DNA of 64,000 bases from Viola odorata (Eukaryota > Streptophyta > Magnoliopsida > Malpighiales > Violaceae). The stretch is taken from contig OY829539.1 in the NCBI GenBank assembly GCA_963691705.1, forward strand, positions 21,622,407 through 21,686,406, written 5' to 3'. Below the pieces are notes generated by a model that did no database searches, was not told the DNA's origin, and saw only the letters and a program-made list of their open reading frames with translations. Within the stretch, counting starts at the first letter, position 1; the number at the start of each line of letters is the position of its first letter. Position numbers and translations under genes: made by a program. Positions 54,600 to 64,000 of this stretch are shown here, in pieces.

Positions 54600-55510
54600 C
54601 CAAACTTTGCGGTATCCCCTCTCAGATCACCTCTCTTCCTCAAAGTCTGAATTTTGCGGTATCCCCGCTCGGATCACATCTCTTCCTCAAAGTCCGAATT
54701 TTGCGGTATCCCCGCTCGAATCACATCTCTTCCTCAAAGTCCGAATTTTGCAGTATCCTCCCTCGGATCACCTCTCTTCCTCAAAGTCTAAATTTTGCGG
54801 TATCCCCACTCGGATCACCTCTCTTCCTCAAAATCTGAATTTTGTGGTATCCCCGCTCGGATCACATCTCTTCCTCAAAGTCTGAATTTTGAGGTATCCC
54901 CGCTCGGATCACATCTCTTCCTCAAAATCTGAATTTTGAGGTATCCCCGCTCGGATCACATCTCTTCCTCAAAATCCGAATTTTGCGGTATCCCCGCTCG
55001 GATCACATCTCTTCATCAAAGTTTGAATTTTGCGGTATCCCCGCTCGGATCACATCTCTTCCTCAAAGTCCGAATTTTGTGGTATCCCCGCTCGGATCAC
55101 ATCTCTTCATCAAAGTCCGAATTTTGCGGTATCCCCGCTCGGATCACCTCTTCCTCAAAGTCCAAATTTTGCGGTATCCCCGCTCGGATCACATCTCTTC
55201 CTCAAAGTCTGAATTTTGCGGTATCCCCGCTCGGATCACCTCTCTTCCTCAAAATCTAAATTTTGCGGTATCCCCGCTCGGATCACATCTCTTCCTCAAA
55301 GTCTAAATTTTGCGGTATCCCCGCTCGGATCACATCTCTTCCTCAAAATCTAAATTTTGCAGTATCCCCGCTCGGATCACATCTATTCCTCAAAGTCCGA
55401 ATTTTGCGGTATCCCCGCTCGGATCACATCTCTTCATCAATGTCTAAATTTTGCGGTGTCCCCGCTCGGATCTCTTTTTGCGTCAATGTCCTAATTTTGC
55501 GGTGCCCCCG
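54600..55510 (+). repeat. 47-bp satellite-like tandem array (~19 copies)
   Basis: The unit is 'gaattttgcggtatccccgc' + 'tcggatcacatctcttcctcaaagtcc'. Spacing is exactly 47 bp except for one 3-bp deletion near 55,150. Point variants include Cg/Ta at the 'ccgaa' site. As 47 is not a multiple of 3, all three frames stay open through it, giving repetitive pseudo-ORFs that are not genes. It sits after the GGGAGG block of element 4. Confidence 0.95.
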
Positions 55511-55677
55511 ATCAAATCTCAACTTACCTCGCTGCGCCTCGCTATCAGGGAAGTTTTCCTTTGCATTTTCGCAATTTCCCTCTCCAAGTTATATTTCCGC
55601 AACTTACATTTCTGTAATTTTAGAAATTCCTATGATTTACGCGCGCGTAATGTTTGTTGAAATCCTTAGTTTTCGCA

Positions 55678-55715
<38 letters not shown>

Positions 55716-55893
55716 TGTACATGTACTAATTGGGCTAAGAAAAGAGGAAAACAAAAAATCCCATGTTTTTTTTGAACATTTTAAATCAAGCACATTCATC
55801 ATTTTTAACTTGTGCGTTCATTAGAAATAGTATATACATACGAGATCTTGTTTGTTAACTCTTATATCCATGACATGTTTAGACGTAAGAAGT
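55511..55893. other. Stretch between the 47-bp array and the Athila LTR, with an AT microsatellite
   Basis: No gene. (AT)n microsatellite at about 55,678-55,714. Boundary with the Athila LTR not determined. Confidence 0.5.
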
Positions 55894-57480
55894 CACTGAT
55901 TGCATTGCATTTCATCATATTTTATTGTCCATTTACTAGTTTATTTGGACAGAAAACCTACTAAATTATCCTTGATTTCCCCTATTCTTTGCAGTTCTGG
56001 TATCCTTGATTTCCCCTATTCTTTGCAGTTCTGGTCTGTTGGCAGAATATTGAAGTTTCTGATTTGGATAGCTGAAGCTGATTTTCCTAGTCTTGGCCTA
56101 GACTTCGGCCAAGACACATTCGCATCTCAAGCAGCGCACTAGTTAGATCGTCTTGGCCTAGACTTCAGCCAAGACTCTTTTCGCGATACAAGACAGTTGA
56201 GAAGTTGCGTTGGCACCCCTTTTGGGCTTCGCTTCGCGTGGGCCTTGGCTGCTGGCAGGCCGCTTCTATTCGCAAATCCAGAGGGATCTGAAGCCTATCT
56301 TTTGAAGAATCCTAAGGGATCTCCCTCTTTTGTATTTGCGATTTTATTTCCAATTTCAAACAATTTATTGTTACAATCTTTTTAGAGATTTTCTAGGAAG
56401 TTAGTTGAAGTAGGACAGAGGAGTTTTAGGGCTATTTAGCCAAACATTGTTCCTCCTCTGTCCGGATCGGATTCCGACCTTCTTCTTCTCTTTTCTTCTT
56501 CTTCTCTTTTCTTCTTCTTTGACATTGTTGAACTTTGCTCCGGATTTTATTTAAATCTCAGATTTATTTATGCAAAAATATATATTGTCTTTTTAATTAT
56601 GAGTATGATTAACTAAACACCTATTCTTGGTAAGGGCTGATGAGCTGAAGTTCTTATGCATTCGTGAGATTAAACCGTGCTTTATAATCTCTTTACTTGT
56701 ATTTATTTATTTCTTAAGCTTAATTCATCGCTTACTCATTAGAGACAAGGTTTGATCATCCTTACACTCTAGTAGAGAAGAGTTGTAGCCGGTCTAGACG
56801 GAAAGGGAGCACCCGTCGGCTAGACAAAGTAGGCAACTAGTCTCGAGCTAGACTAGAAGAAATAAGCAATCTAGGTCAAGACCAGATTGACAACCTAGGA
56901 TCTCCATAGGGAGATACCTTGGCCTAGGTACTGTCTTCCCCTATACCATTGAGGAAGCGAACAGCCATTCAAGACAGCAGTCAAACGGATAAACCCTTTA
57001 ACCAGCAAGGTGTCCCTTGGCTAGGATAATCTGGAAAGGGAGCACCCGCCAGGTAATTTGAAGAGGAGGGAAGACAGGAGTGAACAGGAGCACCTCCACT
57101 CTATAGCAGTACTATAAACAAAGAGATGAATACATTTGAATCTATGATCGAAGCATAAGAACAAAGCTCTCACATCGCCCTTACCTGGATTCCCCTTTTA
57201 TCGGATTTACTTCAATCTCGACCCCTGTCTAGGCCAAGACTTTGGCCAATACTATTTTAAACTGTTTTTACTTCTTTCTGTTTTGTCTTCAGTTTCAGAT
57301 TCTACCCAACCAAAACTCAGTGACGAGGAAGTCAACCCAAGAACTACATTTCCTAGAGGTCTCTATGGACGATCCTCTTACCATCATCTACAAACTCTTG
57401 TAGACAGTGCTAAGTTGTATTTCTACCTCTAATTCCATACCTATTTTACTTTTATATTTGACGTGTTCGACGCGCGATCA
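55894..57480 (+). repeat. 5' LTR of the Athila element (left boundary uncertain)
   Basis: The right end is firm: 'gcgcgatca' at 57,480, followed 5 nt later by the PBS. About 56,620-57,480 matches the solo LTR 14,684-15,759 in order. A TGATTG at 55,894 would suit as the left end but is not proven. Contents: a 34-bp tandem duplication (55,967-56,000/56,001-56,034) and two copies of a GTCTTGGCCTAGAC..GGCCAAGAC motif (56,090-56,115 and 56,150-56,175). Confidence 0.6.
55967..56034 (+). repeat. 34-bp perfect tandem duplication in the Athila LTR
   Basis: 'tatccttgatttcccctatt' plus 'ctttgcagttctgg' twice, back to back. Confidence 0.93.
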
Positions 57481-57485
57481 AATTT

Positions 57486-57503
57486 TGGCGCCGTTACCGG
57501 GGA
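57486..57503 (+). promoter_or_regulatory. Primer-binding site of the Athila element
   Basis: TGGCGCCGTTACCGGGGA matches the 3' end complement of tRNA-Asp (TGGCGCCGTTGCCGGGG) except one base. tRNA-Asp priming is characteristic of Athila/Tat elements. Confidence 0.88.
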
Positions 57504-57554
57504 CTTCTAACGGTATTTGTAGTTTTTGTTTTATTTTTTATTATATGACAGTTG

Positions 57555-59252
57555 ATGACCAGGTCCTCAAGTAGAGAACAAGATTTGTTACCTTGCAATC
57601 CCAATCTCACTTGGACCGAAGCACAACTTAAGAGGCAAGCTCGACTAAGAGTAGCCCAAGAGGAAAGAGAATCAGAAGCCTCTAGTTCCGAAACAGATCG
57701 CAGTCTTGACCACGATCTTGGCCTAGATTCAGACCAAGACGAACTCTTTGGTCTAGTCATGGTAGAAAATCAGCAAGAACCCACGATGAGGGAGCTGAAC
57801 AAATCAGCAGAGCAGGGAACCTTTTCCTGCATCGCTTTGCCACCAGTGGCAAATGATTGGTCAATCAAGACCAACATGGTGGCCAACCTTCCTAGGTTTT
57901 ACGGTCATACAAATGAAAACCCATTCAAACACTTGAGGAATTTACATGTCCAGTGTGATATGATGAAGCCAGCAGGTGTGAGCATGGAGAGAGCGAAGCT
58001 AAAATCCTTCCCTTGTTCTCTTGAGAGGGCTACGCAGAATTGGTTCTACAGCCTACCTCACAACACGGTCAACACCTGGGCCGAGATGTCCACCTTATTC
58101 CTCAATAAATACTGGAATGCAACAAAAGCAGGGTCGGCTAGAAAAAATATGGCTGCCATCCAGCAAAGGAACAATGAGGGACTGAGCGAATATCACCAAC
58201 GGTTCAAGGAATTGCAAGAAGTTTGCCCTACACATGGAGTTGCGGATCAAACCATGATCCAATATTTCTACGATGGAATGCTCCTACCTACAAAAGAAAA
58301 GGTTGATTCAGCAGCGGGTGGAGCATTGCAAGACTTGACTGTGACGAGAGCCAAGCTTCTGCTTCAGACCATGGCAGACAACTGCCAAAATAATACTTCT
58401 TCTGAAAGAAATTCTACCCCTTCTAGTCTTTATTCTATAGATGTTGAACAAAAATTGGCTGAACTAACTGACATGGTAAAGAATATTTCTGTCAATATTT
58501 CTGGTGCAATGACCACAGGGAATCCTAACCAAGAGCAGGTAGCCTCTGTTTGTGGAATCTCCCAGCAGCAGGATCATCAAACAAACAATTGCTACATGGT
58601 GCAACACCCTCCTGATGAAGTAACACATGTAAATGCAGTCTATGGTCAAAACCAAGGAAGTATGCAAAACTTCCCACAAGGGAGTAATCAGTACTCATGG
58701 TGGAGAGATCCAAACTTTAGGTGGAGAGATCCAATCCCTCCAAACCAGAACCCAAACCAGAATACACCTCAGCAGCAACAACAACCTAACTTCCAAAACT
58801 TTATCCCTCGTCCTTCACACCTTAATCCTGGCCAACCTCCTGGTCAAGCCGCCGTACCTCAACTGCCGCCAGCACCTCAGCCTTTGCAACTTACTGGGCC
58901 ATCTATGGAGGACACCATCAAAAATTTGATGGAAATGTAGAAGAACCTGATGCAATCAACTCAATCTACATTGGCTGAAATGCAAAAGCAGATTAATCAG
59001 ATGGCAAATCAAGGGAAATTGCCTTCCACAACCGTAGATAATCCAAAACACAATGTTAGTGCCATTAGTTTGAGGAGTGGAGTTGTGCTACCAGAGAGGG
59101 AAGGAGCAAAAACAGACGAGGAGTTGCGAAAAATCCAGTCGGAGGGCCTGGATGAAGATGAGGAAGAGGAAGCTGAAGCAGAAGTAGTCTTGACCAAGAC
59201 ACAGGTCAATACTGAAGTTATCGCAGGACCAAAAAAGCAGAACCTGTCTTGA
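57555..59252 (+). pseudogene. Athila gag (retrotransposon gag, one in-frame stop)
   Basis: The ATG is at 57,555. After a charged N-terminus (EEREESEASSSE; DLGLDSDQDE) the capsid-like core (about residues 110-290) holds FYGHTNENPFKHLRNLH, KLKSFPCSLERATQNWFYSLP, NKYWNATKAGSARKNMAAIQQRNNEGLSEYHQRFKEL and IQYFYDGML.....VDSAAGGAL. A Pro/Gln/Asn-rich tail follows. TAG at 58,938-58,940 (normally Gln in MEMQK) interrupts it; the frame continues with a coiled-coil-like QSTLAEMQKQINQM and an acidic stretch to TGA at 59,250-59,252. The end overlaps pol in the -1 frame at an A AAA AAG heptamer (59,231-59,237). Confidence 0.88.
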
Positions 59253-62200
59253 CCAAGCCTCAGGCCAAGACTGACCAGAAGGAAGAAATTATAGAAATTC
59301 CTCCACCATTCCCTCCTAGATCTTCGAAGGAGAAGAGGGAAGATGAAAAGAGAGACTTTATGGCAGTTTTCGGAAAAATAGCTGTGAATATTCCTATGTT
59401 GGACTTAATTGCAAAAGTCCCCTCTTATGCTAAATTTCTTAAGGAACTGTGCACCAATAAAAAGAAGATTGCAGGTGTAGAGAGGGTAAATTTAGCACGC
59501 AATGTCTCGGTAGTACAACAGCTTCCAGAGAAGTGCAAGGATCAAGGGACCTTCACAATTTCGTGCCAAATAGGGAACAAAATCATTGAGAAAGCCCTTT
59601 GTGACTTAGGGGCTGGCATCAATGTGATGTCCCTAAGTGAGTTTGAGACCTTGAAGATAGGGACAATGAAGGAGACCGACTTGGTAATTCAGCTAGCCGA
59701 TCGAACTATCATCAGACCAAAAGGAGTGGTGACTGACGTCTTGGTAATGGTAAATGATTTTATTTATCCAGTGGATTTTTATATAGTTGAAATGAACGTT
59801 CAACTTCCCTCTTGTACCACTGATATTTTATTGGGAAGACCATTCCTAAGGACGTCTAAAGCAAAAATTGATTGCTATGAGGGAAGCATAATTCTAGAAT
59901 TTTGTGGAAGGACAATTAAATTCAGCATTACTGAGGCTTTAAAACATCCTAATGATTTACATTGTGTTAATTTTCTTGATGTTTTAGATCCGATTACTGA
60001 AGAAATTGCTGACATTTATACTAACGACCCCATTGAGTATGTTTTAAGCAGGGGAATTTCCACTCAAACACTGGAAGAATTAGAGGAAAGGACTGGAGAT
60101 CAGGAGGAACTCCAAGAAATTGTGGACATTTTGGCCAATCAGAAAGATACGGATTTGATCTTGGCCTCGACGTCGGCCAAGACTGCCAACAAAAGAAGGA
60201 AAATAGTTAGCTGTCAATATGTGCAGCCATCGGTTCCTAAATTTCTGCCTTCTATTGTGCAGGCACCACTGTTGGAACTGAAAGCTCTGCCAGACCATTT
60301 GAAGTACGCCTATCAAGGCCTAGACAACACCCTACCCGTTATAATATCAGCCAAATTAACGAAAGATGAAGAAGAAAAATTGGTGGCAGTCTTGAAGATA
60401 TACAAAGAAGTCATTGGCTAGACCATGGCAGACATCAAAGGGATATCGGCCAACATATGTACCCACAAAATACATGTGGAAGAGGATAAGAAACCTATTC
60501 GGAAACCCTAGAGGAGATTAAACCCTCCGATGATGGAAGTAGTTAAAAAAGAAATAATTAAGTTGCTTGATTCGGGTGTAATTTATACTATTTCAGATAG
60601 TAATTAGGTGTCCCCTGTGCAGGTAGTCCCAAAGAAAACAGGGATTACAGTCATCGAAGGAGAAGATGGAGCCCAAAGGAAAACAAGGATCCAAAACGGA
60701 TGGAGGGTATGCATTGACTACCGAAGACTGAATCAAGTCACTCGGAAGGATCATTTCCCATTACCGTTTATCGACCAAATGGTAGAGAGACTCACTGGGA
60801 AGTCTCACTACTGTTTCTTGGACGGATACTCGGGGTTTCACCAAATCCCCGTTGCACCCGAAGACCAAGAAAAGACGACGTTCACTTGTCCATTTGGAAC
60901 GTTCGCCTACAAACGCATGCCATTTGGGCTGTGTAATGCGCATGCCACCTTTCAAAGGTGCATGGTAAGTATATTTTCCGAATATGTAGAGAAGAGCATC
61001 GAGGTGTTCATGGATGATTTTACCATTTACGGTAACAATTTCGAACAATGTCTACATAATTTAGAAAATATTTTAAAGAGATGTGTTGATACTTGTCTAG
61101 TCCTAAACTTTGAAAAATGTCATTTTATGGTAGACCAAGGAATTGTCCTTGGCCATGTGATTTCAAAGAAGGGCATTGAAGTAGATCAAGTGAAAATTGA
61201 CATTATCAAGAACTTGCCTTACCCCTCATGCTTGCGTGAGGTTAGAAGCTTTCTTGGACATGCAGGTTTCTATCGCAGGTTCATAAAAGACTTCTCAAAG
61301 GTAGCTGAACCGATGTGCAAGTTGCTTCAAAAGGAGGTAGAGTTCGACTTCAATGAGACATGTAAATTGCCATTCGAGCTAATGTGTGACGCAAGTGACA
61401 CTGCTGTGGGAGCCATTCTTGGGTAAAAGAAAGGGAAAGATCCGCATGTGATCTATTATGCATCAAAAATGTTATATGATGCCCAACGAAATTATACCAC
61501 TACTGAAAAAGAACTTTTTGCAATAGTTTTTGCCTTGGAGAAATTTAGATCTTACTTATTGGGGACTAAAATTATTGTATTTTCAGACCATGCGGCATTA
61601 AAATACCTCTTGGTCAAGTATGAGGCCAAGCCTAGACTAATCCGATGGATTCTTCTCTTGCAGGAACACAATCTGGAAATTAAGGACAAGAGCGGCAGGG
61701 AAAACCTTGTGGCAGACCACCTGAGCCGCTGCCTAGCAGAAGGAGATCTGGAGCCAGTAAGAGCAGAATTTCCTGATGAAAAACTCTTTTCAGTCTCACT
61801 GTCTAGTCCGGAGTCTAGGCCAAGACCTCCGCCAAGCCCTCGACCATGGTATGCTGAAATTGCGAACTACCTTGCAACAGGTAAACACTATGGAGATATG
61901 ACTACCTATGAGAGGGTAAAGGTCAAACATGACAGTAAGTATTATGTCTGGGATGACCCTTATTTATGGAAAATAGGTACTGATCAATTATTAAGGAGGT
62001 GTGTCCCTCAAAATGAGACTTCATCTATTTTGACTTTTTGTCATTCTCAAGCGTGTGGAGGCCATTTTGGAGCTAGAAGAACAGCTCTAAAGGTCTTAGA
62101 GGCCGGTTTTTATTGGCCTAATATTTTTCAGGACAGTTACTTGTTTTGTAAAACATGTCCTTCTTGTCAAAAAGTAGGGAATATAAGTTCCCGAAATGAA

Positions 62201-63103
62201 ATGCCTATGAACTTTATTCTTTCTTGTGAAATTTTTGATTTATGGGGCATAGATTTTATGGGACCCTTCCCTACTTCTTTTGGAAATAGATATATTCTCT
62301 TGGCTGTAGATTATGTATCTAAATGGATAGAGGCGAAAGCCACCAAGAATGATGATGCTAGAACTGTTATTTCCTTCATTAAATCTAACATCTTGAACAG
62401 ATTTGGAATTCCTCGTGGGATCATTAGTGATCGAGGAACACACTTCTGCAACAAGATTTTGTCTTCCCTTTTCAGGAAATATGGCATCACACATAGGGTA
62501 TCCACAGCCTATCATCCTCAATCGAACGGCCAAGCGGAAGTTTCGAATAGAGAGGTGAAATCTGTCTTGGCCAAGACAGTAGGCCTAGACAGACGCGATT
62601 GGAGCCAGCGGTTAGATGACGTGTTGTGGGCCTGCAGAACGGCCTACAAAGGTCCAATTGGGATGACACCTTACAAGTTAGTCTATGGCAAGGCGTGCCA
62701 CTTGCCAGTGGGGTTGCAACACAAGGCGTATTGGGCCATACGAAAGTGCAATTTGAGTTATGACCAAGCCGGACAAGAGAGAAAGTTACAACTCCACGAG
62801 CTAGAGGAGTTGCGAGACCAAGCCTATGACAATCAGCTAATTGTCAAGATCAGAATGAAAGCTTACCATGACAAGAGAATTGCTGGGAAACCTCTCCACC
62901 CAGGGGAGAAGGTCCTCCTTTATAATTCCCGTTTTAAATTATTTCCTGGAAAACTAAAAACAAAATGGGAAGGCCCTTTTGTTATTACTAATATTTACCC
63001 ACATGGTGCAGTAGATATCAGAAATGAGAAAACAGGTGCCGAACTCAAAGTGAATGGGCAAAGATTGAAGCCATTCTTCGAAAGTTTCCAGGAAGATTTC
63101 TGA
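59231..63103 (+). pseudogene. Athila pol: protease, RT, RNase H, integrase (four in-frame stops)
   Basis: One frame, -1 relative to gag, runs to the stop after 63,103. Protease: CDLGAGINVMS near 59,602 and DILLGRPFLRT. RT: WRVCIDYRRLN (about 60,703), FLDGYSGFHQI, FAYKRMPFGLCNAHATFQR, FMDDF at about 61,006-61,020. RNase H: LMCDASDTAVGAILG...ASKML.....[27 protein letters not shown]. Integrase: [10 protein letters not shown]...[40 protein letters not shown]. Stops: TAG 60,419-60,421, TAG 60,509-60,511, TAG 60,605-60,607, TAA 61,424-61,426. Each sits where TGG or CAG/CAA is expected. Catalytic residues are otherwise intact. Confidence 0.92.
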
Positions 63104-63778
63104 AAAGGTGGATTTGCCACCAGTTGACACATGAGAAAAATTCTGAGTCAAGCCTAGGACTCTAAATAGGGCGCTGCAAGGGAGGCAACCCTTGCTTCCT
63201 CAACCTATGAATATTTATTTATTTTCATCATTATTTTATTTTTTATTTTTTATTTTATTTTATTTTATTTCCTATACCCCCTTTTTGTTATTATTTTTAT
63301 TTTTATTCTAATATTTAATTTCTTTTCATTTTATTTATCGAGAATTTATGCTCCATTTTATTTCTTTGGGTTTCTATTTTTTTTCTGGTTATTTGCAGAA
63401 AATTAAGTGTGGGGAATTTGAAGAAGGTTGGCCAAGAGCTTGGCCAAGCCTATGGGCTAGACTGTTTTGCATCAGAGCCGAATTTTCTTAGTTAGTGGGA
63501 CATGTGTCAGCGCAGTCTTTTTAAAGCCTTTAATTGCTTTTTGAACGGACAAATCCAAAAAGCAATTAAATGGAATTTATGGGAAACGTGGGAAAATCAA
63601 ACCACCACCTCTGTGTATTCCCCTCCCGCTCTAACACTACTTACCCACGTAAACTAGCAAATCCGCCCTCTCACCTAAGCTAAAAAAGCAACAGTCCCTT
63701 CTTCTTCTTCTTCCTCCTCAATCGCACAAATCTCAAAAACCTAGAACTCAAAACCCACCATTCTCAATCCTCACAACT
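63104..63778 (+). other. Untranslated region between Athila pol and the downstream ORF
   Basis: It contains the 'gcgctgcaagggaggcaacc' block at 63,171-63,190, a T/A-rich run (63,215-63,330), the 'attaagtgtggggaa' block (63,403-63,417), and 'cttcttcttcttcctcct' (63,700-63,717) just before the next ATG. No other feature. Confidence 0.65.
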
Positions 63779-64000
63779 ATGAGCCCACCGAAGAAGAGCC
63801 TACCCTCTGACATTCCCGAGGCTAGCGACGATCTCTGTGGCGCTCCGCCGCCCGCCTTCCCGATCGACGGTATCTCAGCCGCGAGACGACTGCTGGAAAC
63901 ACTCGAGAACGATGATTCAATGTCCTCAGAGGACGATTTGCCTGAGGAATCGAATGAGAGTGTCAAGGGAGTCGACTGTGCCGTGGTCGTGAGCAATGAG
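63779..64000 (+). CDS. Start of the Athila third ORF (env-like position), partial
   Basis: ATG at 63,779 opens a frame of 74 codons that is still open at the window edge (MSPPKKSLPSDIPEASDDL...). It is acidic and Pro/Ser-rich at the N-terminus, with no domain visible yet. Athila elements commonly carry an extra ORF between pol and the 3' LTR (env-like or 'plant transposon protein' type), and position and GC-richer composition fit this. A host gene start cannot be excluded, because the element's end is not in view. Confidence 0.5.
   Translation, partial: MSPPKKSLPSDIPEASDDLCGAPPPAFPIDGISAARRLLETLENDDSMSSEDDLPEESNESVKGVDCAVVVSNE

Larger units (their letters stand above)
49598..55890 (+). mobile_element. 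Non-autonomous Tat/Ogre-like LTR element (element 4), 3' end not resolved
   Basis: Order: LTR (49,598-52,395), PBS, about 2 kb without coding, the 'GGGCGCTTCGTGGGAGG' block at about 54,408, tandem arrays, then sequence up to the Athila LTR. It mirrors element 3 in the opposite orientation and likewise lacks gag-pol. The right boundary is uncertain: the Athila element probably inserted into it near 55.9 kb, so its 3' LTR would lie beyond the window. Confidence 0.7.
55894..64000 (+). mobile_element. Athila-clade Ty3/gypsy retrotransposon, 3' part off the window
   Basis: Order: LTR, tRNA-Asp PBS, gag (57,555), protease, RT, RNase H, integrase (to 63,103), the 'gggaggcaacc' block (63,180), 'aattaagtgtgggga' (63,402-63,416, a purine-rich block typical just after Athila pol), then a further ORF. 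The clade is indicated by gag style, CDLGAGINVMS protease, FMDDF RT and the [26 protein letters not shown] integrase tail. Five in-frame stops and one gag/pol frame change; the 3' LTR is not reached. Confidence 0.9.

Noticed and set aside
54586..55775. Repetitive ORFs (FCGIPARITSLPQS-type) and a CRISPR-like look of the 47-bp array
   Set aside because: The 47-bp unit is fully repeated with no variable spacers, and the genome is a plant; frames are open by the unit's composition.

Overview
This is plant nuclear DNA, almost certainly from a eudicot, and the window is a graveyard of nested transposable elements. No intact host gene is recognisable. The evidence is the families present: Ty1/copia, Ty3/gypsy Athila and Tat/Ogre-like elements, plant L1-type LINEs, and PIF/Harbinger, mariner-like and MULE-like DNA transposons, all embedded in AT-rich filler. 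The species cannot be named from the sequence.

Region by region. (1) 1-12,693 is a minus-strand Ty1/copia element with a 128-bp LTR and no recognisable gag. It is split by two further minus-strand LTR elements: an internally tiny one arranged as a tandem array with shared LTRs (1-3,268), and a 6.5-kb non-autonomous one with a perfect 5-bp target-site duplication (TSD) (3,977-10,503), which carries an uninterrupted 794-codon ORF where pol should be. (2) 12,694-19,850 is AT-rich. It contains a ~914-bp tandem repeat split by a solo LTR (14,684-15,759, TSD AATTC). (3) 19,860-22,977 is a 5'-truncated plus-strand LINE, and 24,690-25,100 holds copia debris. (4) 25,457-31,034 is a full-length minus-strand LINE with a 16-bp TSD. 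(5) 31,061-42,912 is an 11.85-kb LTR element with near-identical 2,458-bp LTRs and no protein-coding interior, but with large tandem arrays. Its TSD begins 5 bp from the LINE's. (6) 44,084-44,880 is a PIF/Harbinger transposase relic; 45,481-45,561 is a tRNA-Leu(UAA)-like sequence. (7) 46,228-49,597 is a mariner-like element interrupted by a MULE-like foldback element (46,620-48,282) and then by a second Tat/Ogre-like non-autonomous element (LTR 49,598-52,395, then 180-bp and 47-bp arrays). (8) From about 55.9 kb to the end lies an Athila-clade gypsy element with gag, protease, RT, RNase H, integrase and the start of a downstream ORF.

The elements relate mainly as parasites and hosts of one another. 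Autonomous-looking coding regions (Athila, LINE, copia, mariner, Harbinger) are broken by stops that are nearly all explicable as C-to-T or G-to-A changes, as expected in methylated DNA. The elements with the most similar LTRs, hence the youngest insertions, encode no reverse transcriptase and must have been mobilised in trans. The strongest leads are the 794-codon ORF with internal duplications, the coding-empty but very young 11.85-kb element, the shared unusual primer-binding site, and a recurrent GTCTTGGCCAAGAC-type palindrome scattered through the Athila element.
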